From positions 4,689 to 68,688 of the forward strand of contig CAYUXZ010000009.1 of the NCBI GenBank assembly GCA_964449135.1: DNA of 64,000 nucleotides. Direction: 5' to 3'. Both the position numbers and the translations under genes were made by a program. Shown piece by piece: positions 51,486-62,079 of this stretch (within the stretch, counting starts at the first letter, position 1; every line of letters begins with the position of its first letter). The notes beneath the pieces are model-generated. The model was given only the letters and a program-made list of their open reading frames with translations, did no database searches and had not been told where the DNA came from. This DNA is from SZAS-103 sp964449135. Lineage in GTDB: Bacteria > Pseudomonadota > Gammaproteobacteria > Xanthomonadales > Xanthomonadaceae.

Positions 51486-52256
51486 TCACTTCGGTGCGAG
51501 ACGGACCGCGCCGTCGAGGCGGATCGTCTCGCCGTTGAGGTAGCGCGTGCGCAGGATGAAGGCGACGAGGTCGGCGAATTCCTCCGGGCGGCCCAGGCGC
51601 GAGGGGAACGGGATCGACGCGCTCAAAGACTTCTGCACATCGTCGGGCATGCCGTCCACCATCGGCGTCCAGAAGATGCCCGGCGCCACGGTCATCACGC
51701 GGATGCCGAAGCGCGCGAGCTCGCGCGCCATCGGCAGGGTCATGCCGACCACGCCGCCCTTCGAGGCGGAGTACGCGGCCTGGCCGATCTGGCCCTCGTA
51801 GGCGGCGACGCTCGCGGTGTTGACGATCACGCCGCGCTCGCCGTCTTCGCCGGCCTCGTTGTGCTGCATCAGCGCGGCAGCCGCCTTGGAGACATTGAAG
51901 CTGCCGATCAGGTTCACGCCGACGGTCATCGAGAAGTTCTTCAGCGGCATCGGCGCCTCGCGGCCGAGCACGCGGCCCGCGCCAAGGATGCCGGCGCAGT
52001 TGATCGCCGCGTTGAGTCCTCCGAGGAACTCCTTCGCCGCGGCGACGTTCGCCTGCACGTCGGATTCGTCGGTGACGTCGGTGCGGAAGTAACGCGCGTT
52101 GGCCTCGCCGAGTTCCGCGACCGCGGCCGCGCCTTTCTCGTCGTTGATGTCGAACAGCGCGACCTTGCCGCCGTGCTTCACGAGGTGCTGCGCGACCGCG
52201 AAGCCGAGGCCGGAAACGCCGCCGGTGACGACGGCGCGGAGGGTGTTCAATTGCAT
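51486..52256 (-). CDS. Short-chain dehydrogenase, HSD17B10-like 3-hydroxyacyl-CoA dehydrogenase
   Basis: A 256-residue classical SDR. The cofactor motif is VVTGGVSGLGFAVA, with DVTD and NCAGI. The catalytic Ser/Tyr/Lys are in NTASVAAYEGQIG and YSASKGG. The segment CAGILGAGRVLGREAPMPLKNF and the tail ASIPFPSRLGRPEEFA are typical of type II 3-hydroxyacyl-CoA (2-methyl-3-hydroxybutyryl-CoA) dehydrogenases, which act in isoleucine and fatty-acid breakdown. ATG 52256 is chosen; upstream codons look non-native. It precedes efpL by 15 nt. Confidence 0.86.
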   Translation of the reverse strand: MQLNTLRAVVTGGVSGLGFAVAQHLVKHGGKVALFDINDEKGAAAVAELGEANARYFRTDVTDESDVQANVAAAKEFLGGLNAAINCAGILGAGRVLGREAPMPLKNFSMTVGVNLIGSFNVSKAAAALMQHNEAGEDGERGVIVNTASVAAYEGQIGQAAYSASKGGVVGMTLPMARELARFGIRVMTVAPGIFWTPMVDGMPDDVQKSLSASIPFPSRLGRPEEFADLVAFILRTRYLNGETIRLDGAVRLAPK

Positions 52257-52329
52257 GGTTGCGGCCGCTCTGGAAGGGGCCGGCATTTTATCGTATCGGC
52301 CGGCCCCGGATCTTCCTTGCCCGCGTTGC

Positions 52330-52899
52330 TTACTGCCCGCCGTCGTTGCTCGCCTTGACGAAATCCGGATCGGCGATGAGCAACCCGATCAGTTTCTGCA
52401 CCGCGGTGGTGTAGTTCTGCATGGCAGCCGGAATCGCGATGGCTCCGACGAACGACGAATCCCACTGGTGCGTGGCAGTCAGTTCCTTGTCGTAAACCTT
52501 GGTCTGCTGCCGCACCACCACGAACCGCGCGCTGACCTTGGCGTGGCCGGTGCTGAAGCCGCTTCCGTCCAGCTCGTTGCCGGTCAGGGTTCCGCTGACT
52601 TTCGTCGCGGAAGTCGCATCGAAGCGGCCTGCGGTTTGCAGCTCGGATTGCAGCGCATCGTGCAGGTAGGTCGAGAACGTGCCGTCGCTGCCACCGGTGA
52701 GCTGCGAACCGCGCACGCTCAGGCTTTTGTTTTCGACGCCCTGCGCCGCCGTGAACGCATCCACCCCCAGCTTGGCCTTGCCGCTGCGCTGCAGGGCCTG
52801 CGTGTTGTCTATCGAAGGCTGGTAGGTGGTCGCGGGCATGGTGACGCAGCCCACCAGAAGTGCGGCGAGGCCGACGAGTATCAGGTTCCTTGGATTCAT
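52330..52899 (-). CDS. Lipoprotein of unknown function
   Basis: A 189-residue lipoprotein with lipobox LLVGC (Cys18). The mature part includes SLSVRGSQLTGGSDGTFSTYLHDALQSEL and a TGTLTGNELD segment, an alpha/beta pattern similar to curli-assembly/YajG-like lipoproteins but without a match I can name. It begins 4 nt after the end of another lipoprotein gene, so the two are a pair. Confidence 0.7.
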   Translation of the reverse strand: MNPRNLILVGLAALLVGCVTMPATTYQPSIDNTQALQRSGKAKLGVDAFTAAQGVENKSLSVRGSQLTGGSDGTFSTYLHDALQSELQTAGRFDATSATKVSGTLTGNELDGSGFSTGHAKVSARFVVVRQQTKVYDKELTATHQWDSSFVGAIAIPAAMQNYTTAVQKLIGLLIADPDFVKASNDGGQ

Positions 52900-52903
52900 G
52901 GCA

Positions 52904-53506
52904 TTACTCGAACGCGTGCTTGTCGGACAACTGCTTGAGCAGGTTCCACATGATCTGGCTCATCGCCAGATTCGCGGCATCCTTCGGCGTCATCGCAGTC
53001 AGGCCGGGCGGAGGCGCGTGGTTGCCGATGGTCGAATAAATCGCATGTTTCAGGTCCGCCTGCGTGGTCTTGCCGTCAGCCACGTACGTCGCGCTGCAGA
53101 CGTAGCCGTCGGTCACGATCGAGCCGACCATGCCTAGCGTGAGGCCCGTGCCGAAACCCTTGGCTTCGATGTTGTCGGTCAACGGCACGTTGTCGATCCT
53201 GACCGTGAGCACGCCGCCGCCTTCGACCGGAGTTTGCGATACCGTAGCGAACAGCCCCGATTCCGTGGCGACGGTCGTGATCATCGGCCGGACTTCGGTC
53301 GTGCCCCGCGCATTCGGAGCGCCTTTCTGCCGGAACTCGAACAGCAACTGCACCGGCTTGGCGTGCGCCGGCGCCGGGAAGTCGTTGCGGGTGAGCGTCG
53401 GCTGGCCCTTGTCAACGAAACTGTTCACGCTGAGGCAGCCGGACAGCGCGAAGCAGGCAATGAGCGCAATCGCGAGCGATCGCACGATGCGATGGAGTCG
53501 AAGCAT
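52904..53506 (-). CDS. Lipoprotein of unknown function, partner of the next gene
   Basis: A 200-residue lipoprotein with a hydrophobic leader and lipobox LSGC (Cys24). The mature region has VQLLFEFRQKGAPNARGTTEVRP and a Gly-rich hydrophobic segment GTGLTLGMVGSIVTDGY that may contact the membrane. It is upstream of, and 4 nt from, the other lipoprotein gene, suggesting a two-protein complex in the outer membrane. Not recognised further. The 87-nt gap to the GNAT gene holds no clear signal. Confidence 0.7.
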   Translation of the reverse strand: MLRLHRIVRSLAIALIACFALSGCLSVNSFVDKGQPTLTRNDFPAPAHAKPVQLLFEFRQKGAPNARGTTEVRPMITTVATESGLFATVSQTPVEGGGVLTVRIDNVPLTDNIEAKGFGTGLTLGMVGSIVTDGYVCSATYVADGKTTQADLKHAIYSTIGNHAPPPGLTAMTPKDAANLAMSQIMWNLLKQLSDKHAFE

Positions 53507-53593
53507 GGATTTTTCCCCTGTCTGAGACGCGGCGGAGCTCTTCCCCGCCTGCGTCGGGATTATACCGTTACCCGGGCGACCTATGCCTCGGCG

Positions 53594-54082
53594 TCAGATC
53601 TCGCGCAGGTAGAAGGTGTTGCAGCCGCCGTGCCCGGTTGCGCCCATCGGTTCGGGGATGCGTACGAAGCCGCTGCGCTCGTACAGCCGCATCGCACCGT
53701 GCATGCCCGACAGGGTTTCCAGGTAGCAGCGCTTGAAGCCGACGCTGCGCGCGGCCTGCAGGCAGCGCGACATCAATGCGGTGCCGGCGCCGATGCCGCG
53801 CAGTTCCTTCAGGAAATACATCTTGCGCAGTTCGCAGGTTTCCGCATCGCCGCCTTCGAGCGGCCCGATCCCGCCGCCGCCGAGCACGCGGCCGGCGCGC
53901 TCGACCACGAAGTAGGCGTGGCGCGGGAGCATGTAGGCGCGGCTCATCCAGTCCACTTCCGGATCGTTGATCGCGAACCCGTCGCCGCTCGCGCCGAATT
54001 CCGGCATCACCGTGCGGATGATTTCGGCCATGGCCGCGTCATCGCGCGAGAGGATCTGGCGGATGATGTACGGCTGGATCAT
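53594..54082 (-). CDS. GNAT-family N-acetyltransferase
   Basis: A 162-residue acetyltransferase. The acetyl-CoA loop is in LRKMYFLKELRGIGAGTALMSRCL, followed by YLETLSGMHGAMRLYERSGF. Substrate unknown. It overlaps the end of the amidohydrolase gene by 4 nt, so it may act on the same small-molecule or peptide pathway, but this is only context. Confidence 0.82.
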   Translation of the reverse strand: MIQPYIIRQILSRDDAAMAEIIRTVMPEFGASGDGFAINDPEVDWMSRAYMLPRHAYFVVERAGRVLGGGGIGPLEGGDAETCELRKMYFLKELRGIGAGTALMSRCLQAARSVGFKRCYLETLSGMHGAMRLYERSGFVRIPEPMGATGHGGCNTFYLREI

Positions 54083-55455
54083 GGGGCATCTCCGGACCCG
54101 TACGACGTCCGGTAGATCCTGCCGCCCTTGAGCACGAAGGAGACCTGTGCGAGCGCTTCCAGATCGTCGACCGGATTGCTGTTGCGAATATGTTCGTGGT
54201 AATCGAGAGGTTCCCCGACGACGGCCACGAGGTCCGCATCGTATCCGGGAGCGATACGACCGAGCTCGTTCTGCTTGCCGAGAATGCGCGCATCGACGAC
54301 GGTCGCGGCGCGTAGCGCTTGAGCGTTACTCATGCCGAGCCGTGCCATCCACTGGATCTCCCGACGGTTGGTGCCGTGGGCGAACACCCCAACGTCGCTG
54401 CCACAACCGATTGTCACGCCAGCCGCGAGTGCATTATGAAACGCGCTGGCGGCAAGCTTCATGCGTTCGGTCGGAAGCGATTTGCCGCGTTCGTAGTGCT
54501 CGAAATACTCCGAATAAGCCTCAGCCGCGGTCAGCGTCGGGAGATAGGCGATACCGCGCTGCTTCATCAGCTTGAACGTGTCGAGGCTGCCGCCGTAGCC
54601 GTGCTCGATGGTGTCCACACCGGCTTCGATCGCCAGGCGCATGCCGGCATCGGTCGTCGCGTGCACGGCCACTGGCTTCCCGGCGGCGTGCGCGACTTCG
54701 ACCGCGGCCTTCATCTCCGCGAGGGTCAGCGTCGGTCGTGCGTCGCCCTCGGCAGTCCAGCGGTAGTCGGCGTAGAGCTTGATCCAGTCCGCGCCGTGGC
54801 CGATCTGTTCGCGCACCGCTCGCAGCATCTCGTCAACACCGCTAACCGCCTGCGCGCCCTGCGGCAGGTCGAGATCGGGACGGAAGCCTTTTGGACCGGG
54901 ACCGTAGGCATCGGTGGCGACGATCGCGCGCGTAGCGACGAACAGCCGCGGCCCCTCGATCCAGCCTTCATTGATCGCCTGCTTGAGTGCTACATCGGCG
55001 TATCCGGCGCCTTCGGTGCCAAGGTCGCGCAGAGTCGTGAATCCATTCCACACGGTGAGCCTTGCATGCTCGGCGGCCTGCAGCGTGCGATAGGCTTCGG
55101 ATTCCTTGAGTACTTGGTCGTTCCAGAGCATCTCGTTGTACGGATGCAGCAGCAGGTGCGAATGCAGGTCCATCAGGCCTGGCAGCAAGGTCGCGTTCGG
55201 CATGTGGATGGACGCTGCACCAGCGGGGGCGTGGATGGATCCGATCGGGCCGACAGCGACGATCTTGTCGTCATGGATCAGCACCGCCCAGTCACGGTGC
55301 GTCTGGTCCTCGTCTCCGGTCCAGACTTTGTAGGGAATCAGGAGCAGGTCTGGTACTGGAACTGTGTCCGTAGTGGCCAGCGCAGGTACAAATCCGACCA
55401 AGACACCACAGAGGGCGAGTGCCAGTCGCAACCAAGTTTTCGCACGCGTTCCCAT
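54079..55455 (-). CDS. Exported amidohydrolase, prolidase-like
   Basis: A 458-residue amidohydrolase with a signal peptide (to about residue 27). Metal motifs are MDLHSHLLLHP (H-x-H), the Lys of WIKLYADYRW, VAVHATTDAG, IEHGYGG and the Asp of GCGSDVGVFAHG. The pattern LRDLGTEGAGYADVALKQAINEGW is common in imidazolonepropionase-like Xaa-Pro dipeptidases of Xanthomonadales, which probably hydrolyse peptides in the periplasm. It starts 2 nt after hmgL and overlaps the GNAT gene. Confidence 0.83.
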   Translation of the reverse strand: MGTRAKTWLRLALALCGVLVGFVPALATTDTVPVPDLLLIPYKVWTGDEDQTHRDWAVLIHDDKIVAVGPIGSIHAPAGAASIHMPNATLLPGLMDLHSHLLLHPYNEMLWNDQVLKESEAYRTLQAAEHARLTVWNGFTTLRDLGTEGAGYADVALKQAINEGWIEGPRLFVATRAIVATDAYGPGPKGFRPDLDLPQGAQAVSGVDEMLRAVREQIGHGADWIKLYADYRWTAEGDARPTLTLAEMKAAVEVAHAAGKPVAVHATTDAGMRLAIEAGVDTIEHGYGGSLDTFKLMKQRGIAYLPTLTAAEAYSEYFEHYERGKSLPTERMKLAASAFHNALAAGVTIGCGSDVGVFAHGTNRREIQWMARLGMSNAQALRAATVVDARILGKQNELGRIAPGYDADLVAVVGEPLDYHEHIRNSNPVDDLEALAQVSFVLKGGRIYRTSYGSGDAP

Positions 55456-55457
55456 GG

Positions 55458-56351
55458 CTATGCCCCGGTTCGCGCACGGGTGACGCGACTGCTGGTGTCC
55501 TTGTGCAAATGCGTGGCGAGCCACGCGCCGGTCGCGATCAACTTGTCGAGATCAATGCCGGTGCGCAGGCCGAGGCCGTGCAGCATGTAGACGACGTCCT
55601 CGCTGGCGACATTGCCGCTCGCGCCGCGCGCATACGGACAACCGCCGGTGCCCGACACCGAGGAGTCGATCACCGCGACGCCTTCCTCGAGGCAGGCGAG
55701 GATGTTCGCGAGCGCCTGGCCGTAGGTGTCGTGGAAGTGGATGGCAAGCGCAGACATCGGCACTTCGCTCGCGACGGCTTTGAGCATCGCGCGCGCCTTC
55801 GCGGGCGTACCCACGCCGATGGTGTCGCCGAGCGAGATTTCGTAGCAACCGAGCTCGTGCAGGCGCTTGGCGACGCGCACGACATCGGCGAGCGGCACCT
55901 CGCCCTGGTAGGGACAACCGAGCACGGTGGAGACGTAGCCGCGCATCTTCACGCCGTCCACCTTCGCGCGCGCGATCACCGGCTCGAAGCGCGCGATGGA
56001 CTCATCTATGGATGCGTTGATGTTCTTGCGGTTGAACGCTTCCGATGCGGCGGTGAACACCGCGACCTCGCTCGCGCCGACCGCGCGCGCGCGGTCGTAG
56101 CCCTGTTCGTTCGGCACCAGCACGGGATAGCCCACGCCGTCCTTCTTCGCAATGCCAGTGAAGACCTCGGCCGCGTCGGCGAGCTGCGGCACCCATTTCG
56201 GGCTCACGAAGCTGGTCGCCTCGATCGTGCGCAGCCCAGTCGCGGACAGGCGATCGATCAGCTCGATCTTGGTAGCGGCGGGAACGAGGGTCTTCTCGTT
56301 CTGCAGGCCGTCACGCGGCGAGACTTCGACGATGCGGATGGAATCGGTCAT
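55458..56351 (-). CDS. liuE: Hydroxymethylglutaryl-CoA lyase
   Basis: A 297-residue lyase cleaving HMG-CoA to acetoacetate and acetyl-CoA, the last step of leucine degradation. The N-terminal VEVSPRDGLQNE binds metal and substrate, the metal ligands are in AIHFHDTYGQAL, and the catalytic cysteine loop is SGTGGCPYARGASGN. It overlaps the upstream lipoprotein gene by 4 nt and belongs to the liu locus. Confidence 0.95.
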   Translation of the reverse strand: MTDSIRIVEVSPRDGLQNEKTLVPAATKIELIDRLSATGLRTIEATSFVSPKWVPQLADAAEVFTGIAKKDGVGYPVLVPNEQGYDRARAVGASEVAVFTAASEAFNRKNINASIDESIARFEPVIARAKVDGVKMRGYVSTVLGCPYQGEVPLADVVRVAKRLHELGCYEISLGDTIGVGTPAKARAMLKAVASEVPMSALAIHFHDTYGQALANILACLEEGVAVIDSSVSGTGGCPYARGASGNVASEDVVYMLHGLGLRTGIDLDKLIATGAWLATHLHKDTSSRVTRARTGA

Positions 56352-57061
56352 GGTGTTCGGTTGTCCATCATCGGGCCGTCGCGTCGCAGGATCAGCCAGG
56401 GTTTCGATTCAAAGAACTCCGGATGATGCAGCAGGATCTCGGTGATCTGCTCGGGATTGCCCGCGATCAGGTTGTGGTAGATCGGCTGGCGCGGCGCGTC
56501 CTGCTGCCGCGCAGCGATGGCGCTGACGATCGCGCTGTCGGAAGGCGCAGGCGCATCGGTCATGTTGCCGCCCACGGTGCCCGGCACGGTCGGATCGTCG
56601 TTCGCCTCGGTGTATCCGGAAACGCGACGGCTGGAGAGCGCGTCGTGCACCTTGCGGTGATCGGGATTGAACAGGCGGATTTCGTTGCCTGCTCGTTCGT
56701 ATCGGATGAGTTCGATACCGCAATGGGTCGAGCCTCCGCCGAAGCAATTGGGTTCGTCGCCGGGTGAAGCGAAGCGGATGAAATCGCCGGCGCGCGACGC
56801 AACGAGGGTCACGGTGTGCTGCTCGGTCTGGGTCTTGTCCGGATCGGTGAAGGTGAACTGGGTGCAATCCGCGCTGATGTCCAGCATCGTGTTCTGCTTC
56901 GGCTTGGACGGATCGGACTCGACCGCTTTCCAGCGGCCGGGCCAGGCCGGATCGCAGGTCGTGGACTTGCCTATCGGCAACGACTGCACGAGCGTAGTCG
57001 AACAACCACCGAGCAGCAGTGCGGCGGCCATGGCGAAAATCGCGCGAAGGATGCGCGGCAT
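56348..57061 (-). CDS. Lipoprotein embedded in the liu operon
   Basis: A 237-residue lipoprotein (lipobox LLGGC, signal MPRILRAIFAMAAAL). The mature part has two halves: a Cys-containing beta domain (CDPAWPGRWKAVESD, CFGGGSTHCG) and a C-terminal helical segment ending HHPEFFESKPWLIL. No family recognised. ATG 57061 is favoured because GGAG lies about 10 nt upstream; GTG 57070 overlaps the mccA stop. It sits between mccA and hmgL with overlap to both or nearly so, an unexpected place for an envelope protein. Confidence 0.75.
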   Translation of the reverse strand: MPRILRAIFAMAAALLLGGCSTTLVQSLPIGKSTTCDPAWPGRWKAVESDPSKPKQNTMLDISADCTQFTFTDPDKTQTEQHTVTLVASRAGDFIRFASPGDEPNCFGGGSTHCGIELIRYERAGNEIRLFNPDHRKVHDALSSRRVSGYTEANDDPTVPGTVGGNMTDAPAPSDSAIVSAIAARQQDAPRQPIYHNLIAGNPEQITEILLHHPEFFESKPWLILRRDGPMMDNRTP

Positions 57062-57066
57062 CGTCG

Positions 57067-59063
<1,997 letters not shown>

Positions 59064-59064
<1 letters not shown>

Positions 59065-59108
59065 CACTCGCCGTCCGAGTAGTCGAGGAGGATGATTGGT
59101 CGCGGCAT
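59064..59108 (-). CDS. 14-codon ORF between liuC and mccA, possible translational coupler
   Basis: ATG 59108 to TGA encodes MPRPIILLDYSDGE. GGAG, contained in the last codons of the hydratase gene, lies 8 nt upstream, and the TGA overlaps the mccA ATG as TGATG. The mccA start itself has no strong Shine-Dalgarno. The arrangement fits a minicistron that hands ribosomes to mccA. Confidence 0.4.
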
Positions 59109-59110
59109 CG

Positions 59111-59899
59111 TCAGTTCTCCAGCCAGTGCGGCTTGCGCTTGTCGAGGAACGCGCCGAGGCCTTCCTGGCCTTCGGGCGACACGCGCAGGCGGGCGATCAA
59201 ATCGGCGTTGGCGGTGTCGAGCGCATCGGCGTCGTGTGATGCGGAAACGCGGCGAACCAGCGCCTTGGCTTCGCGAACAGCGACCGGGCCGGCCTTGCGC
59301 AACAGCGCGCATTGGCGATCCACCGCGACGTCGAGCTCGTTCGCGGCGACCACGGCGTGCAGAAGACCGATGCGCTGTGCCTCAGTGGCGCCGAAGGTTT
59401 CTGCGGTCTGGAACCAGCGCCGTGCCTGGCGCGCGCCGATCGCGGCGATCACGTAGGGCGAGATCACCGCCGGCACGAGCCCTAGCTTGACCTCACTGAG
59501 CGCGAAATTCGCGGTGTCCGCGGCGATCGCGATGTCGCAGCACGCGACCAGTCCGACGCCGCCGCCGAACGCGGCGCCGTTCACGCTCGCGATGGTCGGT
59601 TTCGGGAACGCATCGAGCACGCGCATGAGCCGCGCCAGGCGCATCGCATCTGCGCGGTTTTCCTCGGTGTTCGCCAGCGCCATGCGCCGCATCCAGCCCA
59701 GGTCGGCACCCGCCGAGAAACTCGCGCCCGCGCCGGTCAGCACCAGCACCCGCAGCGAGGGATCGTGGGCCAGCGATTCGAGCGCGGCCGTGAGTTCGGC
59801 GATCAGGGCATCGTCGAAGGCGTTGTGCACGTCCGGTCGCGCGAGGGTCAGGCGCGCGATGCCGGCTTGCTGTTCGAGGGTCAGGGTTTTCAGGGACAT
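59111..59899 (-). CDS. liuC: Methylglutaconyl-CoA hydratase (enoyl-CoA hydratase family)
   Basis: A 262-residue crotonase-fold enzyme. GAGASFSAGADLGWMRRM forms part of the oxyanion hole and CoA site; VNGAAFGGGVGLVACCDIAIA is the second oxyanion loop and SEVKLGLVPAVISPYV the catalytic Glu region. Neighbouring mccA and hmgL point to hydration of 3-methylglutaconyl-CoA in leucine breakdown. No good ribosome binding site precedes ATG 59899. It is divergent from the FTR1 gene. Confidence 0.9.
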   Translation of the reverse strand: MSLKTLTLEQQAGIARLTLARPDVHNAFDDALIAELTAALESLAHDPSLRVLVLTGAGASFSAGADLGWMRRMALANTEENRADAMRLARLMRVLDAFPKPTIASVNGAAFGGGVGLVACCDIAIAADTANFALSEVKLGLVPAVISPYVIAAIGARQARRWFQTAETFGATEAQRIGLLHAVVAANELDVAVDRQCALLRKAGPVAVREAKALVRRVSASHDADALDTANADLIARLRVSPEGQEGLGAFLDKRKPHWLEN

Positions 59900-59954
59900 A
59901 GGGGGTTGGAGCGCTGAATCCTTCCGCATGGTAACCGGCCCATCAGACTGGGAC

Positions 59955-59982
59955 TTGCAATCTAAACAAGAACCATTATCAT
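59955..59982 (+). promoter_or_regulatory. Promoter of the iron-permease module with Fur-box-like sequence
   Basis: TTGCAA (59955-59960) and TATCAT (59977-59982) are spaced by 16 nt. The 19-mer at 59962-59980 matches the Fur consensus GATAATGATAATCATTATC at 12 positions, with a perfect right half CATTATC. An iron-responsive promoter is therefore plausible for the FTR1 operon. Confidence 0.5.
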
Positions 59983-60007
59983 CTGCGCCAACAGGAGGAC
60001 ACGAACC

Positions 60008-60847
60008 GTGCTTGCGACCCTGCTGCTGGTATTCCGTGAAGTGCTCGAGGCGGCGTTGATCGTCGGCATCGTCGCGGCCGCGACGCGTGGCGTTGTTGCG
60101 CGCTGGCGCTGGATCGGCGGCGGGCTGGCATTCGGCGTGGTCGGCGCGATCGGCGTCGCGGTGGGCGCCGGACGGATCGCCGACGCGCTCAGCGGCTCGG
60201 GCCAGGAATGGTTCAACGCGGGCGTGCTGCTCGCGGCGGTCGCGATGATCGGCTGGCACGTGGTCTGGATGTCGCGGCACGGCCGCGAACTGGCGATCCA
60301 CATGCAGGCGGTCGGGCGCGACGTTTCGACCGGCAGCCGGCCGATGACCGCGCTGATGACCGTGGTCGCGATCGCGGTGCTCCGCGAGGGTTCGGAGATC
60401 GTGCTGTTCGGCTACGGCCTGCTCGCCAGCGGTTCTTCGGTGCCGGCGCTGATGCTGGGCGCGGCGCTGGGCTTGCTCGCGGGCGTGGTGCTCGGCGTGG
60501 GCCTGTATCTGGGATTGCTGAAGATCCCGATGAAGTATTTCTTCGCCGCGACGAACTCGCTGCTCGTGCTGATCGCGGCGGGAATGGCGGCCAATGCCGC
60601 GAAGTTCCTGATCCAGGCGGACGTGCTGCACGCGTGGACCTCGCCGTTGTGGAGCACCGGCTGGCTGCTCAGCGACGAATCGACCTTCGGCAAGACCCTG
60701 CACGCGCTGATCGGCTACACCTCGCAGCCGAGCGGTATGCAGTTGCTGTTCTACGTGACGACACTGGTGGTGCTGGTCGCCGGAATGCGGGTGTTCTCGG
60801 GCAGCCATTCGCCCGCGCGCGCCGAAATGCCGGCGACGTCCGCCTGA
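60008..60847 (+). CDS. efeU: FTR1/EfeU-family iron permease
   Basis: A 279-residue membrane protein with about seven helices and both REXXE iron-binding motifs: FREVLEAAL near the N-terminus and LREGSEIVLF in the middle. FTR1 permeases import ferric or oxidised ferrous iron. Start GTG 60008 has AGGAGG (59993-59998) 9 nt upstream. It is followed after 22 nt by a cupredoxin gene. Unlike E. coli efeUOB, no EfeB peroxidase or EfeO M75 domain is present. Confidence 0.9.
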   Translation: MLATLLLVFREVLEAALIVGIVAAATRGVVARWRWIGGGLAFGVVGAIGVAVGAGRIADALSGSGQEWFNAGVLLAAVAMIGWHVVWMSRHGRELAIHMQAVGRDVSTGSRPMTALMTVVAIAVLREGSEIVLFGYGLLASGSSVPALMLGAALGLLAGVVLGVGLYLGLLKIPMKYFFAATNSLLVLIAAGMAANAAKFLIQADVLHAWTSPLWSTGWLLSDESTFGKTLHALIGYTSQPSGMQLLFYVTTLVVLVAGMRVFSGSHSPARAEMPATSA

Positions 60848-60869
60848 TCGAATTCAATTGGAGAGTTCC

Positions 60870-61196
60870 ATGAAGCGCATTTTCCCGTGCGTGCTGGCCT
60901 TGCTCGCGCCGTTCGCGGCGGTTGCCGCGGACATGCCCGAGTACACGCTGACCATCCAGAACCACCGGTTCATGCCGGCGGAGCTGACGATTCCGGCCAA
61001 CACCAAGGTCAGGCTGATCGTGGTGAACAAGGATCCGACGCCCGAGGAATTCGAGAGCCACGAGCTCAATCGCGAGAAGGTCGTGACCGGCAACGCGAGC
61101 ATCAACGTCTATATCGGCCCGCTGAAAGCCGGGCGCTATCCGTACTTCGGCGATTTCAACCAGGCCAGCGCGCAGGGCGCGATCGTCGCGAAATAG
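60870..61196 (+). CDS. Periplasmic cupredoxin-domain protein
   Basis: A 108-residue exported protein (signal peptide to about residue 20, AVAAD) made of one cupredoxin fold: HRFMPAELTIPANTKVRLIVVNKD, EFESHELNREKVV, LKAGRYPYFGDF. The EFES-x-EL-x-REK motif is the one found in the N-terminal cupredoxin domain of EfeO and in small proteins next to FTR1 genes. It probably binds iron or copper and passes iron to the permease. Shine-Dalgarno GGAGAG precedes the ATG by about 5 nt. Confidence 0.85.
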   Translation: MKRIFPCVLALLAPFAAVAADMPEYTLTIQNHRFMPAELTIPANTKVRLIVVNKDPTPEEFESHELNREKVVTGNASINVYIGPLKAGRYPYFGDFNQASAQGAIVAK

Positions 61197-61263
61197 CGAG
61201 TTCGCCGCGCGCAGGCGCGCCACGATCGCTCCATGGACATGTCTTGAAAAAGGAATCGGCACG

Positions 61264-62010
61264 ATGATCCGACGCAACACGCTTCGTTCGACGCTTTCGC
61301 TCGCGCTCGCCGCCGGCGGCATCGCGATCTCCACGAATGCTTTCGCCGGCGCGGCCGAAGTCGTGTATCAACCGATCGTCGAGAACGGCGAGACCGAAAT
61401 CGAGTACCGCGGCGGCTGGCGCACGTTCGACCACGGCCGCGAGGAGCACGCGAACATCCTTGAGCTCGGCCGCGGCGTGAACGACCACTGGTTCACCGAG
61501 ATCGAACTCGAGCAGTCGTTCGAGGATGGAGGCCCGAACCGCGTCGAGGCCTGGGAGTGGGAAAACATCTTCGCGCTCACCGAGCGCGGCAAGTACTGGA
61601 TGGACTTCGGCCTGTTCGCATCGTACGAACACACCTTCTCGAAGGATCCGGACGGCATCCGCGTCGGCCCGATGTTCATGAAAGACATCGGGCCGGTGAC
61701 CGCGAACGTCAACCTGCTGTTCGAACGCGAAGTCGGCAAGGGCGCATCGCACCAGACCGGCCTGGGCTACGCGTGGCAGGTGCGCTGGCACGGCAGCGAA
61801 GCCTTCGAGGTTGGCGCGCAGGGTCTGGGCGAACTCGGCACGCTCGGTCACCTGGGCCACGACCAGAGCCACATCGCCGGCCCCGCGGTGTTCGGCGCCA
61901 AGCGCTTCGGCCGAAACACGCTCAAGTGGAACGCGGCGGTACTCGCGGGCCTGGATCGCAACGCGCCGAACGTGACGGTGCGCACGCAGATCGAGCTGGA
62001 GATGCATTGA
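61264..62010 (+). CDS. Exported, probable outer-membrane beta-barrel protein
   Basis: A 248-residue protein with a signal peptide (to about residue 28, NAFAG) and alternating hydrophobic/hydrophilic strands such as ETEIEYRGGWRTF, HWFTEIELEQSF, YWMDFGLFASYEHTF and VTANVNLLFERE, ending in an amphipathic strand TVRTQIELEMH. It looks like a small outer-membrane barrel. It shares the operon with FTR1 and the cupredoxin, so a part in iron entry is likely by context. AAGGAA precedes the ATG. No family name is assigned. Confidence 0.72.
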   Translation: MIRRNTLRSTLSLALAAGGIAISTNAFAGAAEVVYQPIVENGETEIEYRGGWRTFDHGREEHANILELGRGVNDHWFTEIELEQSFEDGGPNRVEAWEWENIFALTERGKYWMDFGLFASYEHTFSKDPDGIRVGPMFMKDIGPVTANVNLLFEREVGKGASHQTGLGYAWQVRWHGSEAFEVGAQGLGELGTLGHLGHDQSHIAGPAVFGAKRFGRNTLKWNAAVLAGLDRNAPNVTVRTQIELEMH

Positions 62011-62079
62011 AGCGCTCAGCACGCGATCTGCAACGGCCGCGTCTGGTTATCTGCGTGCCACGCCCCGCGTCCCGAAACA

